Source: Streptomyces sp. NBC_00461 (GTDB taxonomy: Bacteria > Actinomycetota > Actinomycetes > Streptomycetales > Streptomycetaceae). From it: a DNA stretch of 64,000 nt. The notes under the pieces are model-generated. The model had not been told where the DNA came from, searched no databases, and saw only the letters and a program-made list of their open reading frames with translations. How positions within the stretch are numbered: position 1 is the stretch's first letter; each line of letters opens with the position of its first letter. This document shows, one piece after another, positions 41,243 to 51,235 of the stretch. The stretch spans positions 9,705,001 through 9,769,000 of the forward strand of contig NZ_CP107902.1 in NCBI RefSeq assembly GCF_036013935.1. The letters run 5' to 3'. Both the position numbers and the translations under genes were made by a program.

Positions 41243-42280
41243 TCAGACGTCCCGCCGCACCAGATACCCCAGCAGCGACCGCAGCTCGTCCACCGCCTCC
41301 GTCTCCAGGGCCGCCTCGGCGAGAGCCGTCTCCGCCGCGGTGATGTGATGCCGTGCCTCGGCCATTGCAGCCGACCGGCCTCCCAGGGCATCGATCAGCG
41401 CGGCCGCCTCCTCGGGGTCCCCGCCCGCGGCCAGCACCGCGGCGAGTCGCCGGGCCCCGGGGCCGTCGGAGTCGAGCGCGGCCAGTACCGGAAACGTCTT
41501 CTTCCGTTCCCGCAGATCGCCGTGCACGGGCTTGCCGGTGACCGCTGGGTCGCCCCAGATGCCCAGGACGTCGTCGACGGTCTGGAAGGCGATCCCGAGG
41601 TGGCGCCCCGCACGGTCGAGGGCGTCGACCACCGAGGGCGCGGCGCCGCCGAGCAGGGCGCCGAGCGCCGCCGCGCAGCCCAGCAGCGAACCCGTCTTGT
41701 GCTCGGCCATCGCCCGGTACTCCTCCGGCGGCACCCGGTCCGGTCCCGTCCACGGACGGGAGGCGAACAGCAGGTCGTCCGCCTGACCGCGCACCAGGTC
41801 ACCCAGCGCCACCGACAGCACCCGCACGGCCTGCGGGCCGGCCGGCGCCGCAGCGAGGGTCTCGACGGCCAGTGCGAACAGGGCGTCGCCCGCGAGGACC
41901 GCGGGCCCGGTGCCGTAGGCCTTCCACACGGTGGGCCGGCGTCGCCGGGCCGCGTCGCCGTCCATGATGTCGTCGTGGAGCAGGGAGAAGGTGTGCACCA
42001 GCTCCACCGCGACCGCCGCGGGTACGCCCGCCCGCCCGGGTGCCCCCGCCGCCTCGGCCCCGAGCACGGCCAGTGCCTGCCGAACGCCCTTCCCACCGGA
42101 CGCGACGGCCGGCGCACCGCCCACCTCGCACCAGCCGAACGAGTACGCCGCCATCTCACCCACCCAGGGATGCATCCGCGCGACGGCCTCCACCAGCGCG
42201 GGCCGCACCAACTCGCGGCAGCGGTCGAGGACGTGAGGAGCGTCGACGGGCGCCCGCAGCGCCGAAGGAAGGGCCGTCAT
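41243..42280 (-). CDS. Polyprenyl (isoprenyl) diphosphate synthase
   Basis: A 345-residue trans-prenyltransferase. The first Asp-rich motif is LLHDDIMDGDAARRRRP (DDxxD at 103-107) and the second is FQTVDDVLGIWGD (232-244). It should condense IPP with an allylic diphosphate in the cytoplasm to give a C10 to C25 product; the side chains before the first motif (HTFSL) do not settle the length. Its ATG overlaps the stop of the TPR gene upstream (ATGA), so the two are translationally coupled. No terpene cyclase or squalene/phytoene synthase adjoins it. It could feed GPP to the methylisoborneol operon 20 kb away, but that is speculation. Confidence 0.92.
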   Translation of the reverse strand: MTALPSALRAPVDAPHVLDRCRELVRPALVEAVARMHPWVGEMAAYSFGWCEVGGAPAVASGGKGVRQALAVLGAEAAGAPGRAGVPAAVAVELVHTFSLLHDDIMDGDAARRRRPTVWKAYGTGPAVLAGDALFALAVETLAAAPAGPQAVRVLSVALGDLVRGQADDLLFASRPWTGPDRVPPEEYRAMAEHKTGSLLGCAAALGALLGGAAPSVVDALDRAGRHLGIAFQTVDDVLGIWGDPAVTGKPVHGDLRERKKTFPVLAALDSDGPGARRLAAVLAAGGDPEEAAALIDALGGRSAAMAEARHHITAAETALAEAALETEAVDELRSLLGYLVRRDV

Positions 42281-43317
42281 CGTGCGACCTCCGCCACGAT
42301 CCCGAACTCCTCCTGCGCCCGCGCCACCATCTCCCGTGCGTGCCGCAGCCCGATCCGTTCCAACTCACGTGCCAGTTCGGTCAGTTCCGCCGCCGTCTCG
42401 GTTCGGTCGCGGCCCAGCCGGGCCAAGGACTTGGCCAGCCCCAGCCGCGCCAGCGCCTCCCCGCGCGGCTCGCTCATCGCGCGGAACTCATCGAGCGCCT
42501 GCTCGTACAGGTCACGGGACTCGGCGTAACGTCCCGCCCGGTACAGGACGTTGCCGCGCATCTTGTGGTTGTAGGCCAGCGCGCTGGACAGCTTCATCGC
42601 ACGGCACGTCGTCTCCGCCTCGGACAGCAGCGCGAGCGCCCGCTCGACGTCCTTGTCCCGCACGGAGACGATGTCGGCCAGCCCGCGCAGCGCCCAGGCG
42701 TGACCGCGCCGGTCGTCGGCGCCCGCGGCTATCCCGGCCGCCTCCTCGAACAGGGCGTACGCCGTGTCGTACTCACCCGTGTTGCGGTGGATCTGCGCGA
42801 TGCCCTCCAGCGCCCACACCGTGTGCCGCGCCTCGCCGCGCCGCCGGGCCTCGGCCAGCAGCTGCTCGTGCAGCCTGCGTACGGCCTCGTAGTCGCCCTG
42901 GATGCGGCCGGTCTCGGCAAGTCCCGCGAGCGAATAGCCGCGTACGACCACGTCGCCGCCCTGTTCGCCGAGTTCGGCCGCGAGCCCCAGCAGCCGCCAG
43001 GCCAGCGGGAAGGCGCCCCGCTGTCGGGCCAGGGTGCCGCCGCTCCACAGCGCCCACGCCATCGCAGCGGTGTCCCCGGCCTCCCGCGCCGCGCGGTAAC
43101 TCGCCTTCCATGCCCGCTCGGCGTCCCTGACCTGCCCCAGCCTGCGGTGTGCCTCGGCGACCGCGAGTCCGGAGCGGGCCGCCTCTCCCTGCTTCCCGGC
43201 CTGCTCGGCAGCTCTCAACTCCCGTGTGCCGGCGGCCAGTACGTCGGTCAGCGAGGAGTTCACGGAGAGGGTGGTGAGGGCGCCCTGGTACTCCGGGGCG
43301 AATGCCTTGCCGTACAT
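42277..43317 (-). CDS. Tetratricopeptide repeat protein
   Basis: A 346-residue all-helical protein made of TPR-like units. Examples are LAVAEAHRRLGQVRDAERAW, VWALEGIAQIHRNTGEYDTA and MRGNVLYRAGRYAESRDLYE. No DNA-binding or enzymatic domain is visible, so it is a protein-protein interaction scaffold. ATG 43317 has AAAGGGA upstream. It heads the operon with the coupled polyprenyl synthase. Its promoter region contains a remarkable 13-bp array of GTATAC palindromes. Such coupling suggests that the TPR protein binds or regulates the synthase. Confidence 0.85.
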   Translation of the reverse strand: MYGKAFAPEYQGALTTLSVNSSLTDVLAAGTRELRAAEQAGKQGEAARSGLAVAEAHRRLGQVRDAERAWKASYRAAREAGDTAAMAWALWSGGTLARQRGAFPLAWRLLGLAAELGEQGGDVVVRGYSLAGLAETGRIQGDYEAVRRLHEQLLAEARRRGEARHTVWALEGIAQIHRNTGEYDTAYALFEEAAGIAAGADDRRGHAWALRGLADIVSVRDKDVERALALLSEAETTCRAMKLSSALAYNHKMRGNVLYRAGRYAESRDLYEQALDEFRAMSEPRGEALARLGLAKSLARLGRDRTETAAELTELARELERIGLRHAREMVARAQEEFGIVAEVAR

Positions 43318-43333
43318 GGATCCCTTTCGTTCC

Positions 43334-43404
43334 GTATACACAGCATCTCTGTGCGTTGTGTATACATGTCGGGTATACGTGCCGTGTATACATGCTGCGT
43401 ATAC
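43334..43404 (-). promoter_or_regulatory. 13-bp-register array of GTATAC palindromes
   Basis: GTATAC occurs at 43334, 43360, 43373, 43386 and 43399. The last four are spaced exactly 13 bp apart and the first exactly 26 bp before the second, so the slot at 43347 is empty. Most copies extend to GTATACATG. The array ends 17 bp before the TPR start codon and has no ORF. It reads as a multi-site operator for cooperative binding of a regulator. Confidence 0.82.
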
Positions 43405-43431
43405 ATGACGTGCATAGCGTTTCGAAAATGG

Positions 43432-43455
43432 GCCCTGGCCCCTGCGGGCCAGGGC
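43432..43455 (-). terminator. Terminator of the AIM24 gene
   Basis: GCCCTGGCCC (43432-43441) and GGGCCAGGGC (43446-43455) form a perfect 10-bp stem with a CTGC loop, 100 bp past the AIM24 stop and upstream of the GTATAC array, insulating the next operon. Confidence 0.7.
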
Positions 43456-43554
43456 ATCACCTGTTGCGGATCAAGACGTCGTTGCCGCCGTGAAGGTTGC
43501 GCGTGATACGCAGATCACATCAGCGGACCGGTCCAGAGGCTCGTTTCCCGGGCC

Positions 43555-44232
43555 TCAGTGCTGCTGCGCCTTCTGCGGCGTCGCCTCACTCGGCCGCACG
43601 ACCACGTACCCCTCGCCCTGCAACATCAACTGCACGGCCTCCCCGGAACCGCCGCGCAGCATCGAACCTATGGACTGCGAACGGTGCAGTGAGGTCTGCA
43701 GGCCCGCCGTCCAGCCGACGACCGCGTCCGTGTCGACGTACACCGGGAACTGTGCCGAGACCGGGATGACCAGCGGATTGCCCTCGCACACCAGGCCCAG
43801 CCTGCCCTGCCCCGTGAAGACGCTGTTGAAGAGGCCGCCGCCGGCGATGCCCGCGCCCTTGACCGTCGAGATCCGGTACGACAACGAGGCGTCGAAACAC
43901 AGGACGTTGCGGCCGTTGACGGTGAACTCGTCGCCGGGGTCGACGTCGACGATGAAACAGTTCTGGGCCTCGTGCGCGAACCAGGCCTCGCCCTGTCCGC
44001 GCACCGCCATCAGTGGCAGCCCCTCTCCGGTGACCGCGCGCTTGAGCATGCCGCCCACGCCCTGGCCCTTGCGCTCGAACTGGAGGTTGCCGCGGTAGGC
44101 GACCATCGCGCCCTGGCGGGCGAGCATCTCGCCGTTCACCGCGTACTTGACGCATTTGGCGTTCTCGACGGTCATGCCCGCTTCGGTGGCCGGCTGGACC
44201 ATGTACTCACTGGAAAAGAGGGAACCCTTCAT
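43555..44232 (-). CDS. AIM24 family protein
   Basis: A 225-residue beta-rich AIM24 domain protein (TRAP-like fold). It contains VKYAVNGEMLARQGAMVAYR, GQGEAWFAHEAQNCFIVDVD and LLQGEGYVVVRPS-type strands. Bacterial AIM24 proteins are of unknown function; yeast AIM24 is mitochondrial. In Streptomyces they often sit with TerD genes, as here, where a TerD-CAP protein is encoded 65 bp upstream on the same strand. ATG 44232 has AGGA upstream. Confidence 0.87.
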   Translation of the reverse strand: MKGSLFSSEYMVQPATEAGMTVENAKCVKYAVNGEMLARQGAMVAYRGNLQFERKGQGVGGMLKRAVTGEGLPLMAVRGQGEAWFAHEAQNCFIVDVDPGDEFTVNGRNVLCFDASLSYRISTVKGAGIAGGGLFNSVFTGQGRLGLVCEGNPLVIPVSAQFPVYVDTDAVVGWTAGLQTSLHRSQSIGSMLRGGSGEAVQLMLQGEGYVVVRPSEATPQKAQQH

Positions 44233-44297
44233 GCGCGCATCCTGTCCCGGAGCGTTCCGTTCCGCCAAGATCGCGGATGCGGCGAGCTCTTCGGTGC

Positions 44298-45689
44298 TCA
44301 GGCGCCGAACAACTGGGTCCAGTACGTGCCTGCCGGGCCGCCGCCCGCAAAACCGATCCCTATGTGAGTGAAGTCGGGTTTGAGGATGTTGGCGCGGTGG
44401 CCGGGGCTGTTCATCCAGCCGTCCACCACCTCGGCGGGGGAGCGTTGGCCGCAGGCGATGTTCTCGCCGATCGAGCGTCGGCGCGCGCCCGCGGCGGCGG
44501 CCCGGTCCCAGGGCTGGGTGCCCTCCGGCGAGGTGTGCGAGTAGAAGGAGCGGGCCACCATGTCCGCGCTGTGCGCCTGCGCCGCGGTGGCGAGCAGGGG
44601 GTCGCCGGCCAGGGGAGGCAGACCGGCCCGGGCGCGCTGCCGGTTGGTGAGGTCGACGACCTCGGCCGCCGTCCGCGTCAGGTCGCCCGGCGTGAGGGGC
44701 CTCGCCCACAGCGCGGTCCAGTACATGTCGCCCGAGCGCCCGTCGCCGACGTACGCCACGCCCGCCTGCGTGCAGGCCGGGTCGCACAGGGTGCGCCGGG
44801 ACCGCTCGTCGCCCAGGCAGTACCGGACGGACTCGGAGGGTGTGCGCGGGCCGGAGACCAGGTGCTCGCCGATGGTGAGGTACGCGTACCCGGCGGCCGT
44901 GACGCGCTGGTGGACGGAGACGCCGTCCCGGCCCTCGGCGCCGAGGCGCCCTGCCGCCGCCATGGCACCGGCGTGGGCGTGCGCCGCGGACGTGAGACGG
45001 GCGTCGAGGACGACGGGCGGTGAACCGGCCGCGGCGCGGGCGGAGTTGACCAGCCCGAGGAAGCCGCCCGGATCGGGGGAGGGCGGTGGCGCGGTGGGTA
45101 CGGCGGGTGCGGGCGGAAGGGAGAGGGAGGAGGAACCGGAGCGGGTTGCCGGGATCGGTGCTGTCGGGATCGGCGGTGTCGGGGACGGCGGTGTCGGGGA
45201 TGGGGCCGGTTCGTCGATGACGTCCACGCCGAAGTCCCGCGCGAGACCGGCGAGTCCGTCGGCGTACCCCTGGCCCAGGGCTCGAAGTTTCCAGCCGCCC
45301 GCCCGCTGATAGATCTCCGCGAGCAGCAGCACTGTCTCCTGCCGCGGGGGCGGCGGGGCGAACCGGGCGAGTCGGCGGCCGCCCGGAGCCGTGACGAGGA
45401 GCGTGGGCGCCGGGAGGCGGCCCAGGGGAGTGCCGGGCTCGGCGGAGCTGACGACGACGGTGATCCTGGTGGCGCCGGCGCGCAGTCTCGGCGGTTCCAC
45501 GGTGAGGGTGTCGCCGTCCAGTCGGGCGCCCGGAGCGGACGGCTGGTTGTAGAACACGAAGTCGGCGTCGCCCCGGACCTTTCCCCCGTCGTCCGTGATG
45601 AGCGCGGACACGTCGAACGGGCCGGGTACCCGGACGGTCACGACGCCGCCCGGAAGGGGCATGTTGCCGCCGGGGACCAACTCGCTCAT
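44298..45689 (-). CDS. TerD-CAP-CAP fusion protein
   Basis: A 463-residue protein without a signal peptide. The N-terminal 150 residues are a TerD-like tellurium-resistance domain (DADFVFYNQPSAPGARLDGD, LLLAEIYQRAGGWKLRALGQ). A Pro/Thr/Ile linker follows from short DNA repeats. Two CAP/SCP1 domains complete it: an eroded one (GFLGLVNSARAAAGSPPVVL, with CLGDERSRRTLCDPAC cysteines) and a typical one (VVDLTNRQRARAGLPPLAGD, SIGENIACGQRSPAEVVDGW and MNSPGHRANIL). TerD proteins bind calcium and act inside the cell; CAP domains are usually secreted. ATG 45689 is used. Confidence 0.88.
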   Translation of the reverse strand: MSELVPGGNMPLPGGVVTVRVPGPFDVSALITDDGGKVRGDADFVFYNQPSAPGARLDGDTLTVEPPRLRAGATRITVVVSSAEPGTPLGRLPAPTLLVTAPGGRRLARFAPPPPRQETVLLLAEIYQRAGGWKLRALGQGYADGLAGLARDFGVDVIDEPAPSPTPPSPTPPIPTAPIPATRSGSSSLSLPPAPAVPTAPPPSPDPGGFLGLVNSARAAAGSPPVVLDARLTSAAHAHAGAMAAAGRLGAEGRDGVSVHQRVTAAGYAYLTIGEHLVSGPRTPSESVRYCLGDERSRRTLCDPACTQAGVAYVGDGRSGDMYWTALWARPLTPGDLTRTAAEVVDLTNRQRARAGLPPLAGDPLLATAAQAHSADMVARSFYSHTSPEGTQPWDRAAAAGARRRSIGENIACGQRSPAEVVDGWMNSPGHRANILKPDFTHIGIGFAGGGPAGTYWTQLFGA

Positions 45690-45775
45690 CGCGCCGCCCT
45701 GGTGTCGTCGTACTCGCCTCGGTGGGCTCGTCCGGACAACGTCCACCGGGGCGGCGCGGTTCCCACCGGATCAGC

Positions 45776-47002
<1,227 letters not shown>

Positions 47003-47234
47003 TCACATCTTCACAGTCGCCGCACAGTTGGTCATCCACTGATCACTGAGCGGTGTGGATTTGCAAAGTATTGCCATGTATCGCACGGAAACAGGTTTTT
47101 TAGTCTTTACATGGACATGACTCATCCGAAAGGGTTTCTTCCAGGGGCCCGACCAGCCCCTGTGGCGCTCAACGGCGCCATGCCTCAAGGCGGTTGGTGA
47201 TCCCGGCCGCCTGGCAAGGAAGGAACCCTCATCA

Positions 47235-49040
47235 GTGCGTAGACCGCACATACGTAACGTGGCGGTCGCTGTCGCCGTGACGACGGCCGCCACCGGCCTC
47301 GCGGGCACGGCCTTCGCGGGCCCCGCCACGGGGACGGGACACACCACCTCTGCCACCGCCGGCGCCTCGGCCACGTCCGTGGTGTCCGCCGCCCGCGCCG
47401 CCGCCTTCGCCCACGCCTCGGCGACCGGCGTCTCCCACGGGGACGAACTGCAGGCCGGGGACGTCATGATCGACCCGGAGGGCGCCCGGCACGTCCGGTT
47501 CACCCGGGTCCATGAGGGCATGCCGGTCCTCGGCGGCGACCTCGTCGTCCATCTCAACGAGCAGTTGGCGTACTCGGGTGTCACCCGGGCCGCCGGACAC
47601 ACAGTCAAGCCCGCTGCCGCCACCGCCGCCAAGCTGTCGGCCGGCCAGGCCGAACAGAAGGCGGCCACGGTCGCCAAGGGTGAGGCCGGCACCGCCGAAC
47701 TCGTCGTGGACGCCCGCGAGGGCGCGTCCGCTCTCGCCTACCAGGTGCCGGTCAGCGGCAGCGACACCGCCGAGGCCGGCGGCTCCCGGACGGTCGTCAT
47801 CGACGCCGTCACCGGCAAGGTGCGCAGCAACACGCCCGACAACGACGAGTTCCTCTCGCCCCACCTGCTCGACACCCTGCGCGAACGCGGCGAGAAGCTC
47901 GACCCCCCCACGGGCACCGGCTCACAGGCCGCCGGCCTCACGGCGATGTCCTCCGCGGCCGCCGCCACCCGCTACCCGTCCACGGCGAACGGCACCGGCA
48001 AGTCCATCTTCGTCGGCAAGGTCCCGCTGACCACCACCCGCACGGCCCGCACCACCTACCTCCTCAAGGACCCCACCCGCTGGGGGACCGAGACCCGGGA
48101 CGCCAAGGGCCAGGAGCTGGAGAGCTTCTCCCGCGGCAAGAAGATCACCACCACCAACGACGTCTTCGGCAACGGCGCGGTCTCCAACCGGAACAGCGCG
48201 GCCGCCGACGCCCAGTACGGCGTCACCAAGACCCTGGACTTCTACAAGAAGACCTTCGGTCGCAAGGGCATCAAGAACAACAGCAAGGGCGCCCAGGCCA
48301 TGGTCCACTTCGGCAAGAAGGTGGCCAACGCGTTCTGGGACTCGGACTGCAACTGCATGCTCTACGGCGACGGCGACGGCGACATGTTCAAGAAGCCGCT
48401 GGTGGCCCTGGACGTCACCGGTCACGAGCTGACCCACGGCGTGGTCGACGCCACCGCCAAGCTGGAGCCCACCCGCGTCGACCGGCAGGGCAACCAGTAC
48501 GGCGAGCCGGGCGCGCTGAACGAGTCCCTCGCCGACGTCTTCGGCTCCAACGTCGAGTTCTTCACCAACAACGCGACGGACAAGCCGGACTACCTCATCG
48601 GCGAGAAGATGGGCCTGGAGCAGAAGTTTCTGCGCCGGCTCGACCACCCGTCCCTCGACAAGCTCGAAGGCACGATCGACTACTGGTCGCCCCAGGCGTA
48701 CGACGCGGAGGTGCACGCCGGCTCCGGCGTCTCCTCGCACGCGTACTACCTGCTCGCCGAGGGCAGCGGCCGGAAGACGATCGGCGGCGTCAACTACGAC
48801 TCGCCGACCTTCGACGGCTCGACGGTGAAGGGCATCGGCCGCACCAAGGCCACGGCCATCTTCTACCGGGCGCTGACCCGCTACATGGTGTCCACGACCG
48901 ACTTCCACGACGCGCGCGTCGCGACGCTGAAGGCGGCCACGGACCTCTACGGGGCGAACAGCACCGAGTACCTGACGGTGGACAAGGCCTGGGCCGCGGT
49001 CAACGTCACCCCGGCCAACACCCCGGCCGCGCACCGCTGA
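47235..49040 (+). CDS. Secreted M4 (thermolysin-like) metalloprotease
   Basis: A 601-residue preproprotease. The signal peptide covers about 1-28 (VAVAVTTAATGLAGTAFA). The propeptide has an FTP-like region (RVHEGMPVLGGDLVVHLNEQ) and the mature enzyme starts near residue 240. HELTH (397-401) gives two zinc histidines and the catalytic Glu; the third ligand is Glu in GALNESLADVFG. A SSHAYYLLAEG motif holds the later catalytic His. GTG 47235 has AGGAAGGAA upstream. A 12-bp hairpin ends the gene. Expected role: extracellular proteolysis. Confidence 0.95.
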   Translation: MRRPHIRNVAVAVAVTTAATGLAGTAFAGPATGTGHTTSATAGASATSVVSAARAAAFAHASATGVSHGDELQAGDVMIDPEGARHVRFTRVHEGMPVLGGDLVVHLNEQLAYSGVTRAAGHTVKPAAATAAKLSAGQAEQKAATVAKGEAGTAELVVDAREGASALAYQVPVSGSDTAEAGGSRTVVIDAVTGKVRSNTPDNDEFLSPHLLDTLRERGEKLDPPTGTGSQAAGLTAMSSAAAATRYPSTANGTGKSIFVGKVPLTTTRTARTTYLLKDPTRWGTETRDAKGQELESFSRGKKITTTNDVFGNGAVSNRNSAAADAQYGVTKTLDFYKKTFGRKGIKNNSKGAQAMVHFGKKVANAFWDSDCNCMLYGDGDGDMFKKPLVALDVTGHELTHGVVDATAKLEPTRVDRQGNQYGEPGALNESLADVFGSNVEFFTNNATDKPDYLIGEKMGLEQKFLRRLDHPSLDKLEGTIDYWSPQAYDAEVHAGSGVSSHAYYLLAEGSGRKTIGGVNYDSPTFDGSTVKGIGRTKATAIFYRALTRYMVSTTDFHDARVATLKAATDLYGANSTEYLTVDKAWAAVNVTPANTPAAHR

Positions 49041-49077
49041 GCGCTGCCCTCCGACCGAGGGCACCGGTCCGGTCACC

Positions 49078-49106
49078 CCGGGCACCCCGTACAGCGGGGT
49101 GCCCGG
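49078..49106. terminator. Hairpin between the M4 protease and the 49122 gene
   Basis: CCGGGCACCCCG (49078-49089) pairs perfectly with CGGGGTGCCCGG (49095-49106) around TACAG. It lies 38 nt past the protease stop and can serve both convergent genes. Confidence 0.8.
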
Positions 49107-49121
49107 CTCAGGCCTTCTGCT

Positions 49122-49862
49122 TCAGACCCACTGCTTCTCCACTTCCTGCGCCACCGAGAACACGGTGTCGCAGGAAGGGCAGCGCCCCTCGCCGAAGACA
49201 TACGTCAGGGCCCGGGCCACCTCCGTCTGTCCCGCCGAGGCCGCCTCGCCGTGCAGCCTCGCGCCCAGCGCCGACAGCCGCTCGACCGGCATCGGCGTCA
49301 ACTCCCCGCGGTCCCCGGCGGCCTGGCCGTCCGTCCCGCTCACGTAGTCCTCGGCCGACACGAACGTTCCGTAGCCACCGAACGCCACGTACAGCCCCTC
49401 CTCGCACGACGGGCACTCCAGCTCGAACTCCTCGCTGTTCACCCCCGCCAGCGCCTCCGGCCATACGCCGACGCCCTCGAAGGCGAGGAGGGACTGGAGG
49501 AGATTCACGAAGACCGGCGCCGGACGACCCGGCACTGCCAGCATCTCGCGGGCCACGTCGCGCAGTTCGCCGATCGCGCGGCCGTGCAGCTCACGACGCG
49601 GATCGGCCTCGTAGGAGGTGATCGCCCCCGCCAGAATCACGGCCTGGAAGGGCTCGCCCGGAGCGCGGCCCCGCGCGACGTCCGCCGGCGTCGAAAGCGA
49701 CGCCCAGCTCGCGTCGTACACGGACCCCTGATGGCACAGCGCGGGCCACAGGTCGCACCACACCACGTCGTCCTCGCTGCCCCCGAGAAGGGCGAAGAGC
49801 CCGGGTATGTCCGCGGCCGAGCCGAAGGCGTGGGTCAGCTCGCGCCAGTCGATCGTCGTCAT
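49122..49862 (-). CDS. Conserved hypothetical protein with two CPSC motifs
   Basis: A 246-residue protein I cannot assign. It starts TTIDWRELTHAFGSAADIPG and resembles HEAT-like helical Streptomyces proteins in its first 130 residues (VNLLQSLLAFEGVGVWPEAL). The second half has ELECPSCEEGLYVAFGGYGT and GRCPSCDTVFSVAQEVEKQW, two CxxC pairs that could form one zinc ribbon. No signal peptide. ATG 49862 has no clear ribosome-binding site. It is divergent from the ROK regulator. Confidence 0.75.
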   Translation of the reverse strand: MTTIDWRELTHAFGSAADIPGLFALLGGSEDDVVWCDLWPALCHQGSVYDASWASLSTPADVARGRAPGEPFQAVILAGAITSYEADPRRELHGRAIGELRDVAREMLAVPGRPAPVFVNLLQSLLAFEGVGVWPEALAGVNSEEFELECPSCEEGLYVAFGGYGTFVSAEDYVSGTDGQAAGDRGELTPMPVERLSALGARLHGEAASAGQTEVARALTYVFGEGRCPSCDTVFSVAQEVEKQWV

Positions 49863-49985
49863 ACGTGCGATTGTGCACGCCGGCGCTGGCGCGGCTGGAT
49901 CAGATGTCAACCGCCTCACCTCACCCGTCATTTGAAGGCCACGGAAACCTCACAGTCAACCTTCAGGCGATTCCTGTCTCTTTCA

Positions 49986-50014
49986 TTGACAGCGGAAAAT
50001 AAGGCACCTAGGTT
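49986..50014 (+). promoter_or_regulatory. Consensus promoter implying leaderless transcript for the ROK operon
   Basis: TTGACA (49986-49991), a 17-bp spacer and TAGGTT (50009-50014) form a near-consensus SigHrdB promoter. The expected start, about 7 nt later, coincides with the ATG at 50022, which has no ribosome-binding site. Confidence 0.6.
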
Positions 50015-50021
50015 CCCGGCC

Positions 50022-51209
50022 ATGCGATCCACTTCGCCTGTCGAGACGTTCCCGGCCCACACGCCGGCCGCCTCGCAGATCTTCACCACGGTTCTGTCCC
50101 AGGGGCCCCTCACCCGGCTGGAGGTTGCCCGGCGCGCCGGGCTGTCCCCGGCCGCCGTCACCAAGGCGGTCCGTCCCCTGCTGGCGGCCGGCTATCTGGT
50201 GGAGGCCGCCGACGAGGAGGCGCCCCCCGCCCTCGGGCGGCCCGCGAGCCTGGTGCGCGTCGACGGCGGGCGAGCGCTGTTCATCGGCGTCAAGGTCACC
50301 GGCGGCGAGCTCATCGGAGTGCTGACCGACCTGTGCTGCCGTATCCGCCTCGACCGGCGCGTCCCGCTGACGGACCGGTCGACCGAGGCCGTGCTGGCCC
50401 CGCTGGCGGAGCTGGTGCACGAACTGCTCGCCGAGGCCGAGGACTTCGGCGCCCCCGTCCTCGGCCTCGGCGTCGCCGTCTCCGGCGACGTCGACCGCAC
50501 CGAGGGCGCCGTTCGCTATTCGCCGTTCCTGGACTGGCGGGACGTACCGCTCGCCGAACTCGCCGCCAAGACCACGGGGTTGCCGGTCACCGTCGACAAC
50601 GACGTACGCGCCCTGACCGTCGCCGAGCAGTGGTTCGGGGCCGGCGTGGGATTGTCCGACTTCGCCGTGGTGACGGTCGGCGCCGGCATCGGCTGCGGCC
50701 TCGTGGTGCACGGCCGGGTGATCGCCGGTGCGCACGGCGTGGCAGGTGAGATCGGCCATGTGACCGTCGACCCGGCGGGGCCTGCCTGCCACTGCGGCAA
50801 CCGCGGCTGTGTGGAGGCGATCGCGGGGGACGCCGCGATCGTCCGCCGGATCCGCGAGACCACCGGCATCGAGGTCGCCGACACCGCCGAGGCCGTGGCA
50901 CTGGCCCACCGAGGAGTCGCCGGAGCCCGCGAGGCCTACGCGAGGGCGGGCGAGGCGATCGGCCGGGGCATCGCCACCGTGGCCAACCTGCTCGGCCCGG
51001 AACGCGTGATCATCTCCGGCGAGGGGCTCGCCGCCTACGACCTGTTCGCCGAGCAGATCCGCGACACCTTCGCCGCGGCCGCCTTCGGCTCCGCCGCCGA
51101 CTGCGACGTACAGACCCGCCCGCTCCCCTTCGAGGAATGGGCCCGCGGGGCCGCGGCCACCGCGATCCAGTCCTTCATCGCCCCCGACGACCCACCATCG
51201 AGCCGCTGA
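50022..51209 (+). CDS. ROK family transcriptional regulator
   Basis: A 395-residue sugar-sensing repressor. The winged HTH is LTRLEVARRAGLSPAAVTKA and VRPLLAAGYLVEA. The ROK kinase-like domain contains VTVGAGIGCGLVVHG, VAGEIGHVTVDP and the zinc signature CHCGNRGCVEAIAG. It probably controls its own operon with the alpha-galactosidase, GH95 and SGNH genes that follow at 26 bp, 19 bp and overlap. The inducer should be a sugar released by these enzymes. The start at ATG 50022 fits a leaderless transcript. Confidence 0.92.
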   Translation: MRSTSPVETFPAHTPAASQIFTTVLSQGPLTRLEVARRAGLSPAAVTKAVRPLLAAGYLVEAADEEAPPALGRPASLVRVDGGRALFIGVKVTGGELIGVLTDLCCRIRLDRRVPLTDRSTEAVLAPLAELVHELLAEAEDFGAPVLGLGVAVSGDVDRTEGAVRYSPFLDWRDVPLAELAAKTTGLPVTVDNDVRALTVAEQWFGAGVGLSDFAVVTVGAGIGCGLVVHGRVIAGAHGVAGEIGHVTVDPAGPACHCGNRGCVEAIAGDAAIVRRIRETTGIEVADTAEAVALAHRGVAGAREAYARAGEAIGRGIATVANLLGPERVIISGEGLAAYDLFAEQIRDTFAAAAFGSAADCDVQTRPLPFEEWARGAAATAIQSFIAPDDPPSSR

Positions 51210-51235
51210 ACCAACTCCCCCTGGAGGTACGACCC

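Noticed and set aside
43334..43404. CRISPR array or plasmid iterons in the GTATAC repeat region
   Set aside because: Units of 13 bp are far too short for CRISPR, there are no cas genes, and no replication gene is nearby. A promoter operator explains the position better.
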